DNA of 22,722 nt from positions 1 to 22,722 of the forward strand of contig JANMMJ010000232.1 in the NCBI GenBank assembly GCA_031373255.1. The letters run 5' to 3'. Origin of the DNA: JANMMJ01 sp031373255. GTDB lineage: Bacteria; Pseudomonadota; Alphaproteobacteria; Rhizobiales; Aestuariivirgaceae. Shown here one piece after another: positions 7,045 to 14,941 of the stretch (positions are counted from its first letter, which is position 1; every line of letters starts with the position of its first letter). Position numbers and translations under genes: made by a program. Below the pieces are notes generated by a model, which was given only the letters and a program-made list of their open reading frames with translations, was not told where the DNA came from and did not search any database.

Positions 7045-8838
7045 CTATTCCCGCCTGACGACCCTGAGCGCTGACATTGCCCTCACTGTCTCCTCCAGAT
7101 CCGCCGCGCTGAATGCTGGTCGCGAGCAGATCTGGTTTGAGCATGCGAATGCCGCTGATTCTTCCATTTCCGGATACTGCACGTCAGGATTGATCATCGC
7201 GCCTTCACGCGGATCCCACCAGTCGACGCGCTTGTATGCCGCCTTGAGCCCGCGCGCCGCGTTGTGCAGCAGTTTCGCTTTTTTATCGTCCTTGCTGCCG
7301 ATCACCGTCACATGGACCGGTTCGATCGCCAACTGGTCGTCGGCATTGACAACGCCCGCCAGGAACCGGCGCGACCCCGTGACCTGCTCCGATGCGAGGT
7401 ATCGCATGGCATGGCCGGCAAGCTCTCCAAACCTTTCGCCACCGTGGTAGCGATGCAGCAGATTGAAGAATTGAACGGCCTGTATGTTCTCCTCGACGGA
7501 AGCCACCGGCTTCGACAAGCTTCCGGAAGCGCGCTCGCCCGACTTGGCCGTGATGAATCCGGCTTCGTCTCGAAAGTTGGCAGCAATGAAGTCCCCGGAA
7601 GATGCCGCCGCGAGCAGCCACTTGCGCTCGCCGGTAGAGGCATAGAGCGCAACGAAGGCCTGACCCATTGCGAGTGTATCGCCAAGATAGGGCCCAGACC
7701 GGTCGCTGCCGCCGTGCGAAAAGCCGCCTCCCGCAAGTGCGCGCGAATTGATAATGACCTCTGCCGCAAGTTGTGCCGCGTCAAGAGCGGCAGCGTCGCC
7801 TGTCATGTCGGAATAGGTTGCCAACGCTGTGATCGCCCATCCATTTTCGCGCGCATAGATATTCGTGTCGATGCGCGGAATGCCCGCCTTGAGCCGGGCT
7901 TCGCTGGAAAGCGCATAGTAAACTTCGCCATGCATCTCGGCGTTCAGGTCGGCATCCTGGCTGGTGTAGAACCCGCCACCCTTTGCCTGCAGCGGACCGG
8001 TCAGGTAGCGCGCGATATCAGACGCGGTCTCACGATAGGCTTCCTCGCCGAAAATACCGTAGGCGAGCGAGTACTGCCGCAAGCCCTGCGCCTGATACCA
8101 CATGATCTTTTCGTAATGAGGCGAGCTCCAGTCGGCTTTGTCGGAATACTGATAGATGCCGCCCCATTCGGGATCGATCAGCGCCTTCGCCGCGTCGAGC
8201 GTAGCCTTTGCCATTCGCTCCGATTCGGCATCGCCATCGGCCGCGCGCGCCAGTGCATAGTCCATGCTGTCGGTGTGAATGAACTTCTGCACCTCTCCCC
8301 AGCCCGCGTTGGCATCGTCATAGACTGCCATGTAGTTGCCGATGAGCTTCTCGCGCACCGGTGCGGAAAGAAACTTTGACTGCGATGGAACTACCTTCGC
8401 CGTTTCTTCAACCGAGGGACCGGGGGTTGGATCCTTGATGAAAGCAGCAAGGATCGCTGCCATTTGTTCAGGATCGCGATATCCCCTGATCTTGCCAATC
8501 TCGCTCCCGTCGGGGGCAAACAGGATCGTCGCCGGCCAGCCCCAATCGCCATACCGCGTTGAAAGGTCAGGATTGGCGTCCTGATCGGCCTTGAGAACGA
8601 TGAAATGCTCACTGAGAAGCTTTACCACTTCTGCGTCGCGGTAAGTGGTCTCCTCCATCACGTGACACCAATGGCACCAGACGGCTTCAAGATCGAGAAG
8701 CACCATGCGCTTTTTCGCCTTGGCTTCCGCGAATGACTGATCGGACCATTTCTGCCAGGTCAGATCACCATTTGCGGCAGCGGGAGCTGCGCAAAGCAAC
8801 AATGTCAAAAGGCCGGGAATCAAACGCTTCGTAATCAT
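7045..8838 (-). CDS. Exported thioredoxin-domain protein, DUF255/YyaL type
   Basis: 597 residues. A Sec signal peptide covers residues 1-23 (KRLIPGLLTLLLCAAPAAANG). The thioredoxin-like domain follows, with active-site W-C55-H-W-C58-H inside LDLEAVWCHWCHVMEET and a cis-proline segment WGWPATILF; C-H-x-C-H-V-M-E is the signature of the DUF255 group (bacterial YyaL, human SPATA20). The remaining ~430 residues resemble the helical (alpha/alpha)6 domain of that family, including IYQYSDKADWSSPHYEKIMWYQAQ and GGGFYTSQDAD. A periplasmic thiol-disulphide role is likely; partner unknown. ATG 8838 was chosen over the upstream open frame (to 8925) because AAGGA lies 6 nt before it and it starts the signal peptide. 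Confidence 0.92.
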   Translation of the reverse strand: MITKRLIPGLLTLLLCAAPAAANGDLTWQKWSDQSFAEAKAKKRMVLLDLEAVWCHWCHVMEETTYRDAEVVKLLSEHFIVLKADQDANPDLSTRYGDWGWPATILFAPDGSEIGKIRGYRDPEQMAAILAAFIKDPTPGPSVEETAKVVPSQSKFLSAPVREKLIGNYMAVYDDANAGWGEVQKFIHTDSMDYALARAADGDAESERMAKATLDAAKALIDPEWGGIYQYSDKADWSSPHYEKIMWYQAQGLRQYSLAYGIFGEEAYRETASDIARYLTGPLQAKGGGFYTSQDADLNAEMHGEVYYALSSEARLKAGIPRIDTNIYARENGWAITALATYSDMTGDAAALDAAQLAAEVIINSRALAGGGFSHGGSDRSGPYLGDTLAMGQAFVALYASTGERKWLLAAASSGDFIAANFRDEAGFITAKSGERASGSLSKPVASVEENIQAVQFFNLLHRYHGGERFGELAGHAMRYLASEQVTGSRRFLAGVVNADDQLAIEPVHVTVIGSKDDKKAKLLHNAARGLKAAYKRVDWWDPREGAMINPDVQYPEMEESAAFACSNQICSRPAFSAADLEETVRAMSALRVVRRE

Positions 8839-9064
8839 CGCAAATCCTTCACAGCACCAAAGGCAGGGCACTGCATGCCACTGCGCTACGACGTCATCCT
8901 TCTCGCGCGCATGATCGCTTCTCAACTCACGAGCATGTGAAATTCGTCAGTACACGGTAACGTGACGAGGCTGCGCTCTGTCCATTCTACTCAAGCCGCA
9001 ATTATTTGTCTGGCGTGAAACCAGGCCCGCTCTCCACGCGCATTGCGCCATCACCCGCAACGGC

Positions 9065-9095
9065 AAAAAACTCCCCCGCCGGTCAGGCGGGGGAG
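9065..9095 (-). terminator. Rho-independent terminator of the second RTX gene
   Basis: A perfect 10-bp stem, CTCCCCCGCC (9071-9080) with GGCGGGGGAG (9086-9095) and a 5-nt loop, is followed on the minus strand by six T residues (9070-9065). It starts about 29 nt past the RTX stop codon. A smaller AACCC/GGGTT hairpin (9100-9115) lies between stop and terminator. Confidence 0.93.
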
Positions 9096-9123
9096 CTTTA
9101 ACCCGGAGAAGGGTTGGCGTTGG

Positions 9124-11382
9124 TTAGACGATTTCGAACGTTATCGCATCGTACAGATAGTTCGCCTGCGAATACTCGTTGATGCCCGCATCGAACAGAA
9201 CGATGTTGGCATCGTCGAACAGCTGGTTGAAGGAGAACGCGCCATTCTGGCCGCCTAGTCCCAGCAGGCTCATCGATCCGCCGCCAATGCCGATGCTGAC
9301 ATCGCCAGCAGCCTCACTGACCAGCGCACCAGCCTCGAGATCGGCCTCATCCGGATCGGCACCACCTGTCACGGTGATAACGAAGTGGATGCTGTCATTA
9401 TCGTCGAGCGAGAAGTCGTTGATCGTATCGTTTCCGAACGTTCCGGTCAGGGTGGTCCCATCCCAGGACAGTTCGTAGACAAAAATATCGCCGCCGTCGC
9501 CGCCCGTCATGTTGTCGTCGCCGTCGCCACCCGTAAGGGTATCGTCGTCGTCGCCGCCATCGAGGAAGTCATTTCCAGCGCCGCCGCTCACGGCATCGTC
9601 ACCGTCTTCGCCAACGACGGTGTCGTCTCCGTCGCCGCCATCGGCAGTGTCGTCGCCTTCGCCGCCAGCCACATAGTCGTTACCCAGGCCGCCGGTGAGC
9701 GCGTCATTGCCGTTTCCGCCATAAACGCTATCGTCACCCTCGCCGCCATCGGCATTGTCATTGCCGTCGCCAGCATCGATCAAATCATTGCCGAGGCCGC
9801 CTGAAGCCGTGTATTTGCCGAATCCGCCGGAGACATAGTCGTCGCCGTCATCGCGCGAGACAAGGTCATGGCCATCATCGCCATAGACGCTGTCGCCGTC
9901 TGCGCCGCCGGAGACGTAGTCGTTTCCAGAACCGCCGGAGACGTAGTCGAAACCGTCGTTACCGCTGACAGCATCGTTGCCGTCGTCGCCGAAGGTCCAA
10001 TCATTGCCGGCTCCGCCTGACACGTTGTCATCGCCGTTGCCGCCGGAGACATAATCATCGCCGTCACCGCCGTTGACGGCGTCATTCCCGTCTTCACCGA
10101 AGGCATAGTCACCGTCGGCTCCGCCGTCGATGTTGTCGTCGCCGGCACCTCCTACTATCCAGTCGAAGCCGTCGTTGCCCGACAGGTTGTCATTGCCTGT
10201 GCCGCCGTCAACGTAATCATTGCCGAGGCCGCCGGTCACGGTGTCATGGCCGGCACCACCTGCCAGAGCATCGTCTCCGTCATCGCCGGAGATCAGATCG
10301 TTGCCTGTCCCGCCATCGACATTGTCGTCACCCGCAGCGCCATGCAATTCATCATTGCCGGGATTGCCGCGAATGAGGTCATTGCCGTCACCGCCATCGA
10401 CGGTATCGCGTCCGGCACCGCCAAACACAATGTCGTCACCGGCGCCAGCAACGATATTGTCATGTCCCTGGCTGCCGCCGAGCGTATCGTCGTCGTCGCC
10501 GCCGTCGATCTCGTCGTTGCCAGCGCCGCCGATCAGCCGGTCCATTCCTGCACCGCCTGTCATGGTGTCATTGCCTGATCCGCCTTCAGCAACATCGTCA
10601 CCGTCGCCCGCATCGATCTGGTCGTCACCGCCGTTTCCGGACAGATCATCGTCACCGGCTCCGCCCAGCATCACGTCGTCGCCGGCTCCGCCGGTCGCCG
10701 TATCATTGCCGTCGCCAGCATCGATGTCGTCATTGCCAGAGCCGCCAGCGGCGTAGTCGTCGCCTGCGCCTGCCACGATCGTGTCGTCGCCGGCACCGCC
10801 ATCGACGGTATCGTTGCCGTCGCCGGAATCGATATTGTCATCGCCGTCGCCGCCTTCGATATCGTCATCGCCTGCACCGGAAGTGATGGTGTCGTCTTCG
10901 CTGCCGCCTTCGATCACGTCATTTCCGCTTCCGGTCGCGATGAGATCATAGCCAGCACCGCCACTGACGGTGTTGTTGCCGGAGAGGTCGGTCAGCTGGT
11001 CATCGCCGGCATCGCCGCTCATATTGTCGTTGCCCGATCCGCCATCGGCCGTGTCGTTCCCGTCGCCGCCGCTGATTTGGTCGTTCCCGCCCCCGCCAAC
11101 GATGGCATCATCTCCTGCCCCGCCGTCGAGAGTGTCGTTTCCGTCAAAGATTGACTCGGCGAAGTCATCGCCCCAGAGCTGGTCGTTTCCCGCGCCGCCA
11201 AGCAGCGTGTCAAAACCGAGCAGGCCAAGAAGGGCGTCATCGCCCGTTCCGCCATTCAGCTTGTTGTGATTGCCGTTTCCGACGATCTCGTCGTTTCCGC
11301 CGAGACCGTTTGCGTTATCAGGGCTTCCAGGCAATTGAAGATCAATTGCGTCGTTGCCGTTGGTGCCGATAAGAGTAGCCAT
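9124..11382 (-). CDS. RTX calcium-binding protein made almost entirely of nonapeptide repeats
   Basis: 752 residues, starting MATLIGTNGNDAIDLQLPG at ATG 11382 with GGAG 6 nt upstream; the frame extends 10 codons further but without a better site. From about residue 10 to 620 it is almost uninterrupted Gly/Asp/Asn nonapeptides (GGxGxDxVS and variants), which form a parallel beta-roll binding one Ca2+ per turn. About 130 C-terminal residues are non-repetitive (DIFVYELSWDG...NDTINDFSLDDNDSIHF) and end in ITFEIV, the kind of C-terminus recognised by type I secretion systems. There is no protease, lipase, haemolysin or adhesin domain and no N-terminal signal peptide. No ABC exporter, membrane-fusion protein or TolC gene is in the window. 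It is very acidic. Likely role is a surface, matrix or calcium-storing polymer; that is inference. Confidence 0.92.
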   Translation of the reverse strand: MATLIGTNGNDAIDLQLPGSPDNANGLGGNDEIVGNGNHNKLNGGTGDDALLGLLGFDTLLGGAGNDQLWGDDFAESIFDGNDTLDGGAGDDAIVGGGGNDQISGGDGNDTADGGSGNDNMSGDAGDDQLTDLSGNNTVSGGAGYDLIATGSGNDVIEGGSEDDTITSGAGDDDIEGGDGDDNIDSGDGNDTVDGGAGDDTIVAGAGDDYAAGGSGNDDIDAGDGNDTATGGAGDDVMLGGAGDDDLSGNGGDDQIDAGDGDDVAEGGSGNDTMTGGAGMDRLIGGAGNDEIDGGDDDDTLGGSQGHDNIVAGAGDDIVFGGAGRDTVDGGDGNDLIRGNPGNDELHGAAGDDNVDGGTGNDLISGDDGDDALAGGAGHDTVTGGLGNDYVDGGTGNDNLSGNDGFDWIVGGAGDDNIDGGADGDYAFGEDGNDAVNGGDGDDYVSGGNGDDNVSGGAGNDWTFGDDGNDAVSGNDGFDYVSGGSGNDYVSGGADGDSVYGDDGHDLVSRDDGDDYVSGGFGKYTASGGLGNDLIDAGDGNDNADGGEGDDSVYGGNGNDALTGGLGNDYVAGGEGDDTADGGDGDDTVVGEDGDDAVSGGAGNDFLDGGDDDDTLTGGDGDDNMTGGDGGDIFVYELSWDGTTLTGTFGNDTINDFSLDDNDSIHFVITVTGGADPDEADLEAGALVSEAAGDVSIGIGGGSMSLLGLGGQNGAFSFNQLFDDANIVLFDAGINEYSQANYLYDAITFEIV

Positions 11383-11773
11383 GAGTATCTCCTGCCTATT
11401 GCGTTTAGACAAAATAATCCCGTCGGAAGAATTCGGGTTCTCCCGCCCAGGTCAAAGATTCCACATGCAAGTTCAGTTGATCTTGCAATTGATACAACTA
11501 GCCGACGGATGGGTTGCTCATCCAATGAGGCAGATTGCTTCAAATGTGGGCCGTACCAAGAGTAAATCGCGAAGCCCTAAAGCTTGTCGCGAGGTGAGGT
11601 TTTATTTAAGACCAATGGCGCAATTTGGGCAAATACCTTAATATTCAGCATATATTTACCAAAATACTTAATGATAAAAAATTAATGCTACCTAATCACA
11701 ATGTTTTAGTAAATGAATACTTGAAATATACGTAGAATTTTATGAATAACATCTTTCCTGGAAGCATTGGGCA
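11383..11773. other. AT-rich intergenic region upstream of the RTX gene
   Basis: This 391-bp gap separates the HlyU-family stop from the RTX start. About 11590-11760 is strikingly A/T-rich against a GC-rich background, with runs such as GATAAAAAATTAATG and AATATTCAGCATATATTTACC and recurring AATACTT words. I see no convincing gene, no terminator after hlyU and no confident sigma-70 promoter. It probably contains the RTX promoter and may bind a xenogeneic silencer such as MucR/Ros; that is inference. Confidence 0.6.
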
Positions 11774-12049
11774 TTAGCCGAACAGGCGATCACCCTGCTC
11801 ATCAATGATTTGGCGGCCTTTGGTCAGCGCAAAATCGGCAGCCTCGTCAGTGGAAAAGCGGTCGGCGCGGACAAAACGGTGTTCCTTGCGGGCGCCATCG
11901 ACGTCTTTGAAAATCACTCCGGCCAACTGGTATTGGCCGCCTTCCTTGTAGGGCTGCGCCTCGATCATGAAGCCCTTGTGTTCGGCCTGTTTGCCAGGCT
12001 TCGGCGCCTTTTCACCGCCGCCGCCAAAGAGCGATTTGAAAAACGACAT
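11774..12049 (-). CDS. HlyU-family small protein (PF10115-like)
   Basis: 91 residues: MSFFKSLFGGGGEKAP, a lysine/proline linker, then KGFMIEAQPYKEGGQYQLAGVIFKD and HRFVRADRFSTDEAADFALTKGRQIIDEQGDRLFG. This matches the short alphaproteobacterial 'HlyU' family by its opening FFKSLFGGG and the HxFxRAD...S.eeA...al.KaxqiIDeqGd.lF ending. The family name comes from a haemolysin activator, but this group is unlike the ArsR-type HlyU of Vibrio, and its DNA-binding ability is unproven. ATG 12049 has GGAG 8 nt upstream; the frame runs on to 12109 without a better site. It precedes the RTX gene on the same strand, which is suggestive of regulation but proves nothing. Confidence 0.88.
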   Translation of the reverse strand: MSFFKSLFGGGGEKAPKPGKQAEHKGFMIEAQPYKEGGQYQLAGVIFKDVDGARKEHRFVRADRFSTDEAADFALTKGRQIIDEQGDRLFG

Positions 12050-12160
12050 GTAAACGTCTCCGTGTGCTGCGTTTGCCGGATGGCCATTCAAGCCAACGTG
12101 ATGAAACACTCTTACGATTGAAGGGTTACAACCTACACCGAAATTTTGTGGAGATTACTG

Positions 12161-13294
12161 ATGAAACGACTTGCCGGCCTTCTCCTTGCCGCTGCCATTG
12201 CAACGCCGGCCTTTGCCCAGCAAGCCGTCAGGACCGAACGCGTCACCCTGTCGGTAACGCCCATCGTAACCGGCCTGTCGCATCCCTGGGCGCTTGTGTT
12301 CCTGCCGGACGGCAGCATGCTGGTGACGGAACGCGAGGGCACGCTACGCCATGTGGGCGAAACCGGGGAACTGGGCGATCCCATTACCGGCACACCGGAG
12401 GTCGACGCGCGCGGCCAGGGCGGCTTGCTGGCCCTCGCCCTGCATCCCAAATTCGCTGACAACCGGCTGATTTACATGAGCTTTTCGGAACCGGGACCGG
12501 ACGGCACAAACTCCACGGCCGTGGCCCGCGCCCTGCTGAGCCCTGACAATAAAAAGCTGGAAAATCTCACGGTCATATTCTCCCAGAAACCGAAGCTGCC
12601 CAGTACTTTGCACTTCGGATCCCGCCTGGTCTTTGATCGCGATGGCCGCCTTTATGCGACACTTGGCGAACGCAGCGATGAACGCTTCCGCGAGCAGGCG
12701 CAGGACCTCAATTCCCATCTCGGCAAGATCGTGCGCATCAACGATGACGGCTCGGTGCCCGCCGATAACCCATTGATAGATAAGGCAGGTACACGCCCCG
12801 AAATCTGGAGCTACGGCCACCGCAACGTCCAGGGCGCCGCGCTTAATCCCGATACAGGCGCACTCTGGTCGATCGAGCATGGTCCGAAGGGCGGCGACGA
12901 GATCAATATCCCCGGGGCCGGCAAGAACTACGGCTGGCCGGTGATCTCCTTCGGCGTGAATTATGATGGAACGCCAGTGGGTTCCGGGAAAAGCGCCATG
13001 ACGGGCATGGAACAGCCGGTCTACCAGTGGACGCCGGTCATCGCGCCCGGCAACATGAAATTTTATACCGGCGCCATGTTCCCCGAGTGGAAAGGCAACC
13101 TCCTGATCGGCGGCCTCAAGGCCCGGTCGCTGGTCCGCCTCGAAGTCGACGGCAGCAAAATTATCCATGAAGAACGGATGCTTACGGGGATTGGCCAGCG
13201 CATCCGCGATGTCGCCGAGGGCCCCGATGGCGCGGTTTACGTGATCACCGATGAAGACAAGGGCAGCATCCTGAAGGTGGCGCGCGCCCCATAG
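12161..13294 (+). CDS. Periplasmic PQQ-dependent sugar dehydrogenase (soluble aldose dehydrogenase type)
   Basis: 377 residues. Signal peptide is residues 1-19 (MKRLAGLLLAAAIATPAFA). The mature protein is a six-bladed beta-propeller of the soluble glucose/aldose dehydrogenase family: GLSHPWALVFLPDGSMLVTEREG at the start, STLHFGSRLVFDRDGRLYATLGERSD in the middle, SYGHRNVQGAALNPDTG and IEHGPKGGDEINIPGAGKNYGWP (the conserved PQQ/calcium-side loop), and a final VAEGPDGAVYVITDED blade. Such enzymes oxidise aldoses in the periplasm using pyrroloquinoline quinone and Ca2+. The canonical G-N-H-N-G loop is replaced by TLHFGS, so substrate range is open. ATG 12161 has GGAG 7 nt upstream. The 2OG oxygenase gene follows after 13 nt. 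Confidence 0.92.
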   Translation: MKRLAGLLLAAAIATPAFAQQAVRTERVTLSVTPIVTGLSHPWALVFLPDGSMLVTEREGTLRHVGETGELGDPITGTPEVDARGQGGLLALALHPKFADNRLIYMSFSEPGPDGTNSTAVARALLSPDNKKLENLTVIFSQKPKLPSTLHFGSRLVFDRDGRLYATLGERSDERFREQAQDLNSHLGKIVRINDDGSVPADNPLIDKAGTRPEIWSYGHRNVQGAALNPDTGALWSIEHGPKGGDEINIPGAGKNYGWPVISFGVNYDGTPVGSGKSAMTGMEQPVYQWTPVIAPGNMKFYTGAMFPEWKGNLLIGGLKARSLVRLEVDGSKIIHEERMLTGIGQRIRDVAEGPDGAVYVITDEDKGSILKVARAP

Positions 13295-13307
13295 CGAAGG
13301 GCTTGCC

Positions 13308-13952
13308 ATGGCGCGGCAACTGGCGCTATCCGGGTGCATGAGCACAATCCACCAGCTTTTTCCGACACTTATCTACCGCGCCGAACTAAAAAATCCCGGC
13401 ATTCTCAACTTTCGGCTCGAAACCGCCGCCCTCGATCTGGCGGTCAGCGATGCCGCCGGCCAGCGCTGGTGCGCCCGGCACGGCTACCCCGGCTACACCT
13501 CCTATGGCTCGCAAAGCGACCTGGCCGGACGCCTCCCCATATTCGCCAACCTCATGAAAAAGCTCGATAAACATGCCCGCGATTTCGCCAGAGCCCTGCA
13601 CTGGGACCTGCGCGGCTTGAAGCCCATCTGCGACTCACTCTGGGTCAACATCATGTCCGAGGGCGGTTCGCACACCTCGCATATCCACACCAATGCGGTG
13701 ATCAGCGGCACCTATTACGTAACGGTGCCTGAGGGCGCAGGCCCCATCGTCTACGAGGATCCGCGTCTGCCCCTGATGATGGCGGCCCCTCCCCGCAAGC
13801 CCCTGGCACCATTGCCTTTTCGCCATCACGTCAGCGAAACGCCCGCCGCCGGCACGGTGCTGCTCTGGGAAAGCTGGCTCCGCCACGAGGTGCCGCTCAA
13901 CCGCGCGCCCGGAAACCGCATCAGCGTGAGCTTCAATTACGTGCTCGGATGA
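13308..13952 (+). CDS. Putative 2OG-Fe(II) oxygenase (TIGR02466-like)
   Basis: 214 residues. The opening IHQLFPTLIYRAEL and the core match the TIGR02466 group: WVNIMSEGGSHTSHIHTNAVISGTYYVTVPEGAGPIVYEDPR, then PAAGTVLLWESWLRHEVPLN and GNRISVSFNY. Likely metal ligands are in the H122-x-x-H125-x-H127 cluster plus H193; R204 should bind 2-oxoglutarate. Such proteins hydroxylate unknown substrates using Fe(II), O2 and 2-oxoglutarate. ATG 13308 has AAGG at suitable distance; ATG 13338 (MSTIHQLFPT) has no ribosome-binding site but gives the more usual N-terminus. It is probably co-transcribed with the dehydrogenase. A degenerate second copy of its central part lies at 14942-15022. Confidence 0.86.
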   Translation: MARQLALSGCMSTIHQLFPTLIYRAELKNPGILNFRLETAALDLAVSDAAGQRWCARHGYPGYTSYGSQSDLAGRLPIFANLMKKLDKHARDFARALHWDLRGLKPICDSLWVNIMSEGGSHTSHIHTNAVISGTYYVTVPEGAGPIVYEDPRLPLMMAAPPRKPLAPLPFRHHVSETPAAGTVLLWESWLRHEVPLNRAPGNRISVSFNYVLG

Positions 13953-14062
13953 GCGCTTTTTACCCCGCTTTTCGCGCCAGAAACGGTGCTTTTCGCGCAC
14001 CAAAACACGCAATGTTCGTGCAATTGCATGTCAAAAACGCCCGAAAACGCCCGAAAATTTAA

Positions 14063-14095
14063 TGGCATATGCCACAATATACTTGCATATGCCAC
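14063..14095. promoter_or_regulatory. Two copies of a palindromic site 20 bp apart around a -10-like hexamer
   Basis: GCATATGCCAC occurs exactly twice (14065-14075 and 14085-14095) with a 20-bp period. The first copy lies in the 12-bp palindrome TGGCATATGCCA and both have a GCATATGC core. TATACT (14078-14083) sits between them. Two helical turns between sites on one DNA face is typical of a repressor operator. The rest of the 224-bp gap has a short tandem repeat of AAAACGCCCG just before it and a GGTGC/GCACC hairpin. No gene that it would control was found. Confidence 0.5.
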
Positions 14096-14176
14096 GATCT
14101 CCCCGATACTGACGAAGATCAAGAATGAATGTCCGGCCGGATGAGCAAGTGCGGGCATCGGGGAAGCCGCCATCTA

Positions 14177-14572
14177 TCACAACAATTTCGCAGCGTGCCC
14201 CTGGGCGGCGATGAGTTTCACGGCGTCGGCGTCGAAGGAAACGAAGGTTTCGCCCCCCAGCCACCTGCCCTCGTGGGCGATGACCCCATCGGCGAAGTCA
14301 CCGCCTGCCGCCAGCAGGGCAAGGCCCGCCTCAACAGCCGGACGGTTCATCATCACATTGCCGGCGGCCATCAGGGCTTCAATGGCCTGGATGATTTCTC
14401 CCGTGGCGAGGCCTGCGCCGCGCTTCAGCACCCACACGAATTCGCAAAGGCAGGGGAGCGGCACGGCGATGAGCGGCGCCTCGCGCAAAAGCTTGCTGGC
14501 GGCACGCGCCTGCTTGCGGTCATCCCACAAGACAGCGCGGACCAGAATGTTGGTGTCAACGGCGGCTTTCAC
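14177..14572 (-). CDS. vapC: VapC-type PIN-domain ribonuclease toxin
   Basis: 131 residues. The PIN-domain acidic residues are visible: D6 in AVDTNILVRA, E44 in PCLCEFVWVL, D92/D95 in GGDFADGVIAHE and D114/D116 in VSFDADAVKL. These coordinate Mg2+ for RNA cleavage; VapC toxins usually cut initiator tRNA or other structured RNA and stop translation. It is the second gene of a toxin-antitoxin operon: its ATG at 14572 overlaps the antitoxin's 3' end by 17 nt, so translation is likely coupled. All key residues are intact, so it should be active. The gene name reflects the PIN/AbrB pairing, not a tested specificity. Confidence 0.93.
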   Translation of the reverse strand: MKAAVDTNILVRAVLWDDRKQARAASKLLREAPLIAVPLPCLCEFVWVLKRGAGLATGEIIQAIEALMAAGNVMMNRPAVEAGLALLAAGGDFADGVIAHEGRWLGGETFVSFDADAVKLIAAQGHAAKLL

Positions 14573-14819
14573 GCCTGCCCGCCCATCCAGCAGCGGCGAT
14601 CTCCTTCATCTCTTCGATGGAGAGGGTCTTCTTTGCCTTGCGCGCCAAAAGCCCGACAAACCCGTCGATGGAGCCCTGAGGCCGCGCCGCTCTGATTTCC
14701 GCCCGGCCATCGGGCTTGAGTTCCACGTCGATCTTCTCCCCCGGCTTGATGCCGAGGTGCTTGAGCAGGTCCTTCTTGAGGGTGACCTGGCCTTTGGCGG
14801 TGACAGTGAGGTTAGGCAT
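14556..14819 (-). CDS. vapB: AbrB/SpoVT-type antitoxin of the vapBC pair
   Basis: 87 residues. The swapped-hairpin AbrB DNA-binding domain is at the N-terminus (MPNLTVTAKGQVTLKKDLLKHLGIKPGEKIDVELKPDGR, residues 1-39). The C-terminal tail (GFVGLLARKAKKTLSIEEMKEIAAAGWAG) is the likely toxin-wrapping region. The open frame begins at 14861, but that ATG lies inside the TATAAT box of the operon promoter and would be upstream of the transcript start; ATG 14819 also gives the normal family N-terminus. It lacks a clear Shine-Dalgarno sequence. The product should neutralise the PIN toxin and, with it, repress the operon through the inverted repeat at 14853-14872. Confidence 0.9.
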   Translation of the reverse strand: MPNLTVTAKGQVTLKKDLLKHLGIKPGEKIDVELKPDGRAEIRAARPQGSIDGFVGLLARKAKKTLSIEEMKEIAAAGWAGRRESRR

Positions 14820-14852
14820 GGGTGGTGTATGGCTTGTTTCGATGAAGGCAAT

Positions 14853-14872
14853 GTAAGGCATTATACCCTTAC
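14853..14872 (-). promoter_or_regulatory. vapBC promoter -10 box within an operator-like inverted repeat
   Basis: On the minus strand a perfect TATAAT (14865-14860) is centred in the inverted repeat GTAAGG (14853-14858) / CCTTAC (14867-14872). It is about 41 nt before the antitoxin ATG. The -35 region is not convincing. A repressor at the repeat would block RNA polymerase directly, as in autoregulated toxin-antitoxin operons. Confidence 0.6.
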
Positions 14873-14941
14873 TTGCAAGTGCAGCTACGAAGACGGCCGA
14901 TGGCTACGCCCACAGTCCGGTTACGACACGCGCAATGCTCG

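Noticed and set aside
7264..8379. 371-codon plus-strand open frame
   Set aside because: Antisense to the thioredoxin/DUF255 gene, whose active-site motif and signal peptide are unambiguous.
10220..10756. Plus-strand proline/serine-rich frame and CRISPR-like short repeats in the second RTX gene
   Set aside because: The repetition is the coding periodicity of GGxGxDxx nonapeptides, imperfect and in frame, without uniform repeats and unique spacers.
12344..13345. 333-codon minus-strand open frame
   Set aside because: Shadow of the PQQ-dependent dehydrogenase; no start signal or recognisable protein features.
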